From an uncultured Clostridium sp. (GTDB taxonomy: Bacteria; Bacillota; Clostridia; Peptostreptococcales; Peptostreptococcaceae), in NCBI GenBank assembly GCA_900557165.1, contig USRS01000080.1:1-12346 (forward strand): DNA of 12,346 bases, written 5' to 3'. Under the pieces are notes generated by a model that saw only the letters and a program-made list of their open reading frames with translations, was not told the DNA's origin and searched no databases. Position numbers and translations under genes: made by a program. Positions 7,953 through 12,346 of the stretch are shown piece after piece; within the stretch, counting starts at the first letter, position 1, and every line of letters starts with the position of its first letter.

Positions 7953-9089
7953 ATGATATATTTAGATAATGCAGCTACAACAATGAAAAAGCCACAATGT
8001 GTTATAGATGCAGTAGTTGCAGCAATGACTAATATGGGAAATGCAGGTCGTGGAGCAAATGAAGCATCTTTAGATGCATCTAGAATGATTTATGATACAA
8101 GAGAAAAGATATCTGATTTATTTAATTTGCAAAATCCATCAAGAGTAGCATTTACATGTAATTCAACTGAAAGTTTAAATACGGCTATAAAAGGTATATT
8201 AAACTCAAATGATCATGCTATAACAACATCACTAGAACATAACTCAGTACTTCGTCCATTATACGAATTACAAGATAAGGGAATGGAATTATCCATAGTA
8301 AATTGTGATGAAAATGGAAACCTTGATTATAATGATTTTGAAAAATTAATAAAAAATAACACAAAAGTTATAGTTTGTACTCATGCATCAAATTTAGTTG
8401 GAAATGTATTAGATATAAAGAAAATAGGCTCAATAGCTAAGAAACACAACTTAATTTTTATAGTAGATGCTTCTCAAAGTGCAGGAGTATTTGATATTGA
8501 TATGCAAGAGATGAATATTGATGTTCTTTGTTTCACAGGTCATAAAGGTCTTTTAGGTCCTCAAGGAATAGGAGGGCTTTGTGTTAGAGAAGGGATAAAT
8601 ATTAGACCACTAAAATCTGGCGGAAGTGGTGTAAATACATTTTCTAAAACTCAACCTACAGAGATGCCAACTCATTTAGAAGCTGGAACTTTAAATGGAC
8701 ATGCCATAGCAGGTCTTAATGCAGCATTAAATTATTTAAATGAAGAAGGTATACATAATATACAACAAAAAGAAGAAGAGTTAATGTTTAGATTTTATAA
8801 TGGAATAAAAGATATAAAAGATATTAAGATATACGGAAACTTTGAAAATAAAAGGGCTGCTATAGTAGCTTTTAACGTAGGAGATATTGACTCAGCAGTA
8901 TTTTCTGATGAGTTAAGTTTATACTACAATATATCAACTAGACCAGGAGCACATTGTGCCCCACTTATGCATAAAGCAATGAATACTGTAGAACAAGGTG
9001 CAGTTAGATTTTCTTTCTCACATTACAACACAGAAGAGGAAATCGACATAGCTATAGAGGCAGTTAAGGAGATTGCTTCAAATTATTAA
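7953..9089 (+). CDS. Class V aminotransferase, cysteine desulfurase/selenocysteine lyase-like
   Basis: This 378-residue PLP enzyme starts MIYLDNAATT, the NifS/SufS-family signature. The PLP lysine is K198 in CFTGHKGLLGPQG, the PLP-binding His is in TSLEHNSVLRPL, and VDASQSAG holds the conserved Asp. The catalytic cysteine is C335 in RPGAHCAPLMHKAM, as in the TIGR01977 (EF_2568) group, whose E. faecalis member is encoded next to selD in a selenium-dependent hydroxylase locus. By family it would take S or Se from Cys/Sec as an enzyme-bound persulfide or selenosulfide. Its place after the LysR gene (17-base gap) and before a DUF3343 protein suggests supply of selenium to SelD rather than Fe-S assembly; no SufU/IscU scaffold is nearby. 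Its specificity for selenium is inference. Confidence 0.9.
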   Translation: MIYLDNAATTMKKPQCVIDAVVAAMTNMGNAGRGANEASLDASRMIYDTREKISDLFNLQNPSRVAFTCNSTESLNTAIKGILNSNDHAITTSLEHNSVLRPLYELQDKGMELSIVNCDENGNLDYNDFEKLIKNNTKVIVCTHASNLVGNVLDIKKIGSIAKKHNLIFIVDASQSAGVFDIDMQEMNIDVLCFTGHKGLLGPQGIGGLCVREGINIRPLKSGGSGVNTFSKTQPTEMPTHLEAGTLNGHAIAGLNAALNYLNEEGIHNIQQKEEELMFRFYNGIKDIKDIKIYGNFENKRAAIVAFNVGDIDSAVFSDELSLYYNISTRPGAHCAPLMHKAMNTVEQGAVRFSFSHYNTEEEIDIAIEAVKEIASNY

Positions 9090-9094
9090 AATAA

Positions 9095-9121
9095 AATCTG
9101 ACTAAACTAATTAGTTAGATT
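9095..9121 (+). repeat. Intercistronic hairpin before the DUF3343 gene
   Basis: An 11-bp stem (9095-9105 with 9111-9121, one G-U pair) with a 5-base loop fills the 49-base gap between the desulfurase-like gene and the DUF3343 gene, ending just before the ribosome site GGAAGGA. No T-tract follows, so it is unlikely to terminate fully; mRNA processing or stability is a possible role. Confidence 0.6.
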
Positions 9122-9138
9122 CTAAAGGAAGGAAAAAG

Positions 9139-9375
9139 ATGAGAGAAAAACAATTAAGATTAATAGTTACATTTAATACAACAACGGGAGCTATGGCAAT
9201 GGAAAAAGCTTGTAAAAGTGAAAATATACCAGGAAGATTAATTCCAGTTCCTAGACAAATTTCTGCCGGATGTGGTTTATCATGGCTTTGTAATAAAGAA
9301 GATAGAGAAAAAATAGAAACATTAATATCTGATAAAAACTTAGATATTAACAATATACATGAGATAATGATGTAG
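9139..9375 (+). CDS. DUF3343 putative Se/S carrier-like protein
   Basis: A 78-residue cytosolic protein with a ferredoxin-like pattern: strand LRLIVTFNTTTGAMAMEKACKS, then IPGRLIPVPRQISAGCGLSWLC. The PVPRxISAGCGL motif with a conserved Cys (C45), plus C51, is characteristic of the DUF3343 family (PF11823), described in databases as a putative Se/S carrier. A cysteine carrier could accept selenium from the neighbouring desulfurase-like enzyme and hand it to SelD; this is inferred from context. The length is typical for the family. ATG 9139 has GGAAGGA just upstream. It is the last gene of the cluster, directly followed by a terminator. Confidence 0.88.
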   Translation: MREKQLRLIVTFNTTTGAMAMEKACKSENIPGRLIPVPRQISAGCGLSWLCNKEDREKIETLISDKNLDINNIHEIMM

Positions 9376-9382
9376 AAAAATC

Positions 9383-9410
9383 AGCAGTAATTTTTAATTG
9401 CTGCTTTTTT
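9383..9410 (+). terminator. Intrinsic terminator of the selenium operon
   Basis: A stem AGCAGTAATT (9383-9392) pairs with AATTGCTGCT (9396-9405, one G-U pair) around a 3-base loop and continues into six T residues (9405-9410). It follows the DUF3343 stop by seven bases and ends the selD-to-DUF3343 unit. Confidence 0.9.
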
Positions 9411-9432
9411 GTTTATATATAAAAAGGTATCA

Positions 9433-9474
9433 TTTATTAATAAAACATTTTATTGTATAATTTTAATTATACAA
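9433..9474 (+). promoter_or_regulatory. lrgAB promoter with palindromic operator
   Basis: A perfect -10 TATAAT (9456-9461) lies 17 bases after a weak -35 TTTATT (9433-9438). The -10 box is inside a perfect inverted repeat TTGTATAAT-TTTA-ATTATACAA (9453-9474). A dyad covering the -10 and start site is typical of repressor binding. The GAGGG ribosome site of the first gene is at 9486-9490. Confidence 0.6.
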
Positions 9475-9496
9475 ATACAAAAGAAGAGGGTGTGAC

Positions 9497-9889
9497 ATGA
9501 TAATATTTAATCAATTAGGAATCATACTTGGGATATGGGCAGTAGGAGAACTTATTAGCTCTTTAATAAGTAATATTATTACCATGCCGGGAACTATAAT
9601 AGGAATGATAATACTATTCTTATTACTTCAATTTAAAATAATGAAAGAAGAAACTATAAAAGACGTGGCAGATTTCTTATTAGGAAATATGGCTATATTT
9701 TTTGTGCCAGCAGGTGTATCACTTATAAATTCACTAGGATTAATAACAGAAAACATGCTAGTTTTATTATTAAGTGGAACTATTGCAACAGTTGTAATAA
9801 TGATTGTAACAGGAAAAATTGTGGAAGTTATGATTAATAAAAATGACAAATCATCAGATTATGGTGATGACGAAGAAAAATCAGCATAA
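9497..9889 (+). CDS. CidA/LrgA family membrane protein
   Basis: A 130-residue hydrophobic protein with about four membrane segments (roughly 5-25, 30-49, 61-84 and 88-111) and a charged, acidic tail (KNDKSSDYGDDEEKSA). The pattern LGIILGIWAVGELISSLI...MPGTIIGMIILFLLL...FFVPAGVSLIN is that of the CidA/LrgA family (PF03788), the small holin-like partner of LrgB. LrgAB systems were first linked to murein hydrolase control and autolysis, and more recently to pyruvate or other metabolite transport. It has its own promoter and is separated from the selenium operon by a terminator. The two genes are 15 bases apart. LrgA versus CidA cannot be decided from sequence alone. Confidence 0.9.
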   Translation: MIIFNQLGIILGIWAVGELISSLISNIITMPGTIIGMIILFLLLQFKIMKEETIKDVADFLLGNMAIFFVPAGVSLINSLGLITENMLVLLLSGTIATVVIMIVTGKIVEVMINKNDKSSDYGDDEEKSA

Positions 9890-9904
9890 AGGAAGGTAGA
9901 CTAG

Positions 9905-10597
9905 ATGGATAAAATATTAAATACTCAATTATTTGGACTACTAACAATTTTAGTTTTTTATAACATAAGTCTATACATTCAGAAAAAAACACAAAAACCA
10001 ATATTTAATAATTTATTAATAAGTATAATTTTAATCATACTATTTTTAAAAATTACTAAAATACCATATGAAAATTTTAAAATTGGTGCAGATGTAATAA
10101 ACTTTATGTTAGGGCCAGTAACAATAGTACTTGCTGTTCCATTGTATAGACAATTTGATTTACTAAAAAAACATTTTAAAGAAATTTTAGTGGGAATTTT
10201 AGGTGGGGTAGTAACTTCATTTGTAATAGTTGTTTTAGTAGGAAAATTAACATCAACAAGTAATGAAATAATTTATTCTATGATTCCAAAATCTATAACA
10301 ACTCCTATGGGAATATCTCTTGTAAATCAACTGGGAGGAGTAGAATCAATAACAGTTGTATGTATAATAGTAACAGGTATATTTGGAAACATATTTGCAG
10401 AACAACTTTTAAAGGTAGGAAAAGTTAAGCATCCAGTAGCTAAGGGAATTGCAATTGGAACATCTGCTCATGCTCTAGGAACAAGTAAAGCTTTAGAAAT
10501 GGGTGAAGTAGAGGGTGCAATGTCTTCTTTATCTATAGGAATATCAGGAGTAATGACAGTAATTATAGTACCACTATTAGTAAACTTTATAAAATAA
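9905..10597 (+). CDS. LrgB/CidB family membrane protein
   Basis: At 230 residues with about six or seven membrane segments, this matches the LrgB family (PF04172). Diagnostic stretches are the cytosolic loop AVPLYRQFDLLKKHFKEIL with GILGGVV after it, the SITTPMGISLVNQLGG segment, and GTSAHALGTSKALEMGEVEGAMSSL near the C-terminus. GGAAGG at 9891-9896 is a good ribosome site for ATG 9905. It is encoded with the LrgA-like protein and is probably its obligate partner in a membrane complex involved in export or transport. No LytSR-type two-component regulator is present in this window, so control may come through the palindrome at 9453-9474. Confidence 0.92.
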   Translation: MDKILNTQLFGLLTILVFYNISLYIQKKTQKPIFNNLLISIILIILFLKITKIPYENFKIGADVINFMLGPVTIVLAVPLYRQFDLLKKHFKEILVGILGGVVTSFVIVVLVGKLTSTSNEIIYSMIPKSITTPMGISLVNQLGGVESITVVCIIVTGIFGNIFAEQLLKVGKVKHPVAKGIAIGTSAHALGTSKALEMGEVEGAMSSLSIGISGVMTVIIVPLLVNFIK

Positions 10598-10602
10598 AAT
10601 AC

Positions 10603-10646
10603 AACCTCAGGTTTTTATTAAAATAATAACCTGAGGTTTATTTTTT
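10603..10646. terminator. Bidirectional terminator between lrgB and dapH
   Basis: AACCTCAGGTT (10603-10613) pairs exactly with 10628-10638, and an inner TTATT/AATAA helix extends it. On the plus strand it is followed by TTTATTTTTT, ending lrgB; on the minus strand it is followed by a T-rich stretch, ending dapH. The two operons converge here. Confidence 0.9.
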
Positions 10647-11358
10647 AATCTAATTTTCTTAAATCTTCCATTACCTTTGTTTTGTCAGCAGTTTTTTCAT
10701 CTTTTTTCTTTATTACTTTTGCAGGAGAACCAGCGACTACAACACCTGCAGGTACATCTTTTGTAACAACAGAACCAGCAGCAACAACAGAGCCTTTGCC
10801 AACTCTTACCCCCTCAAGGATTACAGAGTTTGCACCAATTAGTACATCATCCTCTATAATAACAGGAGTTGCAGAAGGTGGCTCAAGAACACCAGCAACT
10901 ACAGAACAAGCACCTAGATGAACATTTTTACCAAGTATACCTCTAGCTCCTATGACAGCATTCATATCTACCATAGAGCCTTCTCCAACAACGGCACCAA
11001 TGTTTATAACAGCACCCATCATTACAACGGCATTTTTTTCGATGGTAACCATATCTCTTATTAATGCACCTGGCTCAATTCTAGCTTCTGCATGTAAGAA
11101 ATTATAAAGAGGAATAGCAGAATTTCTGCGATCATATTCCACATGGATATCATCTATAGAAGACTTAAGTGTATCTATATCATCCATGATAGTTTTATAA
11201 TCTCCTATTAAAATATAAGAACCTTCTTGGCCAAATACTTTATATTTATCATTTTTTTCTATTTTTAAATTACCTGAAATATAAACTTTAACAGGTGTTT
11301 GTTTTTTTGCATCTTTTATATATTTTGCTAATTCATAAGCATCATTTAAGTTAATCAT
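10645..11358 (-). CDS. dapH: Tetrahydrodipicolinate N-acetyltransferase
   Basis: DapH acetylates 2,3,4,5-tetrahydrodipicolinate with acetyl-CoA in the acetylase branch of diaminopimelate/lysine synthesis. The 237-residue length equals Bacillus DapH (about 236). The N-terminal DapH domain (about 1-90, with [11 protein letters not shown] and [14 protein letters not shown]) is followed by [32 protein letters not shown], the start of a left-handed beta-helix of hexapeptide repeats, with [31 protein letters not shown] and a final [14 protein letters not shown]. The N-terminal domain argues for the acetyl enzyme rather than the succinyl DapD. On the minus strand GGAGGAG (11363-11369) precedes the ATG. 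It is 26 bases downstream of dapB and probably in the same transcript. Confidence 0.93.
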   Translation of the reverse strand: MINLNDAYELAKYIKDAKKQTPVKVYISGNLKIEKNDKYKVFGQEGSYILIGDYKTIMDDIDTLKSSIDDIHVEYDRRNSAIPLYNFLHAEARIEPGALIRDMVTIEKNAVVMMGAVINIGAVVGEGSMVDMNAVIGARGILGKNVHLGACSVVAGVLEPPSATPVIIEDDVLIGANSVILEGVRVGKGSVVAAGSVVTKDVPAGVVVAGSPAKVIKKKDEKTADKTKVMEDLRKLD

Positions 11359-11384
11359 TGTTCTCCTCCAAATTTGTCTAAATT

Positions 11385-12137
11385 TTAGCCTAACATATTG
11401 TTCATATTATAATAACCAGCCTCTTGTTTAACTAAGAATTTTGCAGCTTCAATAGAGCCTTTAGCAAAAATATCTTTAGATTGAGCTGTGTGTTTTATTT
11501 CTACTACTTCATCATGACCAGCAAAAATAGTAGTATGTTCTCCAACAATTGTTCCACATCTTACAGCATGGATTCCAATTTCGTTGGAATTTCTTTTGTC
11601 AGAGCGACCATGTCTTCCATAAACATATTCACTATCAGGAAGTACTTCCTTAACACCATTTGCTATCATAACGGCTGTACCACTAGGAGCATCTAATTTT
11701 TTATTATGATGTTTTTCTAAGATTTCAATATCATAACCATTATCATAGAATTCTTTAGCAACTTGTCTTAAAATTTTTGTCACCATTTGAATTCCAAAGC
11801 TTGTATTATAAGATTGGAAGATAGCAATTTCTTTAGAAGCTTCTTCAATCTTATCTAATTCTTTCTTAGAAAAACCAGTTGTTGCAAAAACAACTTTTGT
11901 TTTATTCTTTTTAGCGTAAGCTAAAATATCATCAAGATTGTTTGGATGTGAAAAATCAATAATCACATCCGCCTCTTTATCACAGGAATCAAAGTCTCTG
12001 TAAATCGGAAAAGCGCCGTACGTCTGTGTATTCAGATCGATTCCTGCGACAATTTCCATGTTGCCGCGTTCCGCCACACAGGACGCAATCACATGGCCCA
12101 TTTTGCCGTTTGCACCACAAAGCAATATCCGGATCAT
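11385..12137 (-). CDS. dapB: 4-hydroxy-tetrahydrodipicolinate reductase, apparently chimeric
   Basis: DapB reduces the DapA product to tetrahydrodipicolinate, the substrate of the DapH encoded next. The 250-residue frame is intact: nucleotide-binding GANGKMG (8-14), DVIIDFSHP (58-65), ATTGFS (85-90) and catalytic [15 protein letters not shown] (141-155, H143/H144/K147), ending [10 protein letters not shown]. The composition is split. Codons for about residues 1-53 (positions 11,980-12,137) are 45-57% GC, whereas the remaining coding sequence is near 27-35% GC like the rest of the window. The switch falls at or next to the conserved DVIIDFSHP segment. The protein could function as a hybrid, but the gene probably joins two genomes, by recombination or by assembly. 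A weak AAAAGGA ribosome site lies about 12 bases before the ATG. Confidence 0.9.
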   Translation of the reverse strand: MIRILLCGANGKMGHVIASCVAERGNMEIVAGIDLNTQTYGAFPIYRDFDSCDKEADVIIDFSHPNNLDDILAYAKKNKTKVVFATTGFSKKELDKIEEASKEIAIFQSYNTSFGIQMVTKILRQVAKEFYDNGYDIEILEKHHNKKLDAPSGTAVMIANGVKEVLPDSEYVYGRHGRSDKRNSNEIGIHAVRCGTIVGEHTTIFAGHDEVVEIKHTAQSKDIFAKGSIEAAKFLVKQEAGYYNMNNMLG

Positions 12138-12227
12138 TTAATATAACATCCTTTTCTTTTCTAAAATTAACTGCGCGCGATAACCGATCAAGCGTGCGCA
12201 TTCGCCTTTTTCCTCATCCGCTGTCAT
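12138..12227 (-). CDS. Possible 29-aa leader ORF abutting dapB
   Basis: On the minus strand ATG 12227 opens 29 codons (MTADEEKGECARLIGYRAQL and nine more) ending TAA immediately before the dapB ATG (TAAATG). The frame has GC-rich codons and a charged, coherent composition, and its position would allow translational coupling. No ribosome site precedes it, and the predicted transcript would start only about five bases upstream, so it would be near-leaderless. It could also be plain 5' leader. Family unknown. Confidence 0.25.
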   Translation of the reverse strand: MTADEEKGECARLIGYRAQLILEKKRMLY

Positions 12228-12238
12228 AATTCAAGTCT

Positions 12239-12267
12239 ATTCTAACACAAATCTGCACACAGTTCAA
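12239..12267 (-). promoter_or_regulatory. dapB promoter
   Basis: Reading the minus strand, -35 TTGAAC (12262-12267) and -10 TAGAAT (12239-12244) are separated by exactly 17 bases, with an extended TGT before the -10. The predicted start is near 12232, leaving a leader of about 95 bases before dapB, too short for a lysine riboswitch. Confidence 0.65.
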
Positions 12268-12296
12268 ACAAATTGTAAGACTGTGTGCAGATTTGT
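12247..12296. repeat. 17-bp perfect inverted repeat over the dapB promoter
   Basis: Positions 12247-12263 are the exact reverse complement of 12280-12296 (core CAAATCTGCACACAGT), with 16 bases between. One arm lies in the spacer and the first two bases of the -35 box of the dapB promoter, and the other lies upstream. There is no T-tract, so an operator or cruciform fits better than a terminator. Confidence 0.8.
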
Positions 12297-12310
12297 TGAG
12301 AGTATCATTA

Positions 12311-12345
12311 AATGCAGAAGAAACCGTTACGGTTTTTCCTGCATT
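12311..12345. terminator. Terminator-like hairpin at the window end
   Basis: AATGCAG (12311-12317) pairs with CTGCATT (12339-12345), and AAACCG (12321-12326) with CGGTTT (12330-12335), with one mismatch and one G-U pair between and a 3-base loop. It may end the neighbouring gene beyond the window, but no T-tract can be seen because the sequence stops, so direction and role are open. Confidence 0.5.
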
Positions 12346-12346
12346 A

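Noticed and set aside
10682..10921. Plus-strand frame of 79 aa within dapH
   Set aside because: Thr/Pro/Ala-rich translation is the antisense of the hexapeptide repeats of dapH.
11989..12201. Minus-strand 70-aa frame and plus-strand frame 12026-12229
   Set aside because: Both are alternative-frame shadows of the dapB 5' end and its leader; GC-rich DNA there leaves more frames open by chance.
12138..12240. Lysine riboswitch or T-box before dapB
   Set aside because: The leader from the predicted start is only about 95 bases and shows no L-box core or T-box sequence.
1..12346. tRNA(Sec) (selC), CRISPR array, transposase or tRNA gene
   Set aside because: Looked for near the sel genes and in the gaps; no tRNA-like cloverleaf, spaced direct repeats or transposase frame was found.

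Overview
The window is mostly very AT-rich DNA with strong Shine-Dalgarno sites and tight co-directional operons, typical of a low-GC anaerobic Firmicute. The protein sequences look most like Clostridia of the Peptostreptococcaceae type (Clostridioides, Terrisporobacter or Intestinibacter-like); this placement is by eye only. The organism makes selenoproteins: it carries selD, selA and selB, and its selD itself has an in-frame UGA for selenocysteine followed by a bSECIS-like hairpin.

Layout. 1-330: a higher-GC flank with a 22-bp perfect inverted repeat, a good promoter, and the start of a Phd/YefM-like antitoxin gene that breaks off. 331-1899: an extremely AT-rich, N-terminally truncated primase/helicase-like gene with eroded catalytic motifs, probably from a mobile element. 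1989-2246: an unassigned 85-residue protein with its own regulatory repeats and terminator. 2247-2546: intergenic, with the likely selD promoter. 2547-9375: a seven-kilobase, co-directional selenium cluster selD-selA-selB-lysR-(class V aminotransferase/cysteine desulfurase-like)-(DUF3343 Se/S-carrier-like), closed by an intrinsic terminator. 9497-10597: an lrgA/lrgB-type membrane pair with a palindrome over its promoter. A bidirectional terminator separates it from dapH and dapB (lysine/diaminopimelate pathway) on the minus strand. The 5' part of dapB and its upstream region (from about 11,960 to the end) switch abruptly to higher GC.

How it works together. The desulfurase-like enzyme and the small cysteine protein are plausible selenium mobilisation and carrier proteins. 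SelD turns selenide into selenophosphate, SelA charges it onto Ser-tRNA(Sec), and SelB delivers Sec-tRNA(Sec) to UGA codons with a SECIS hairpin, including the one in selD. The LysR-type protein is the likely regulator of the set. No tRNA(Sec) gene is visible here.

Both ends look chimeric. Composition changes sharply inside two genes (the antitoxin fragment on the left, dapB on the right), each at a stretch that two parents could share. Either an assembly misjoin or real recombination would explain this. The central 10-11 kb reads as one coherent genome segment; statements about the flanks should be treated with caution.
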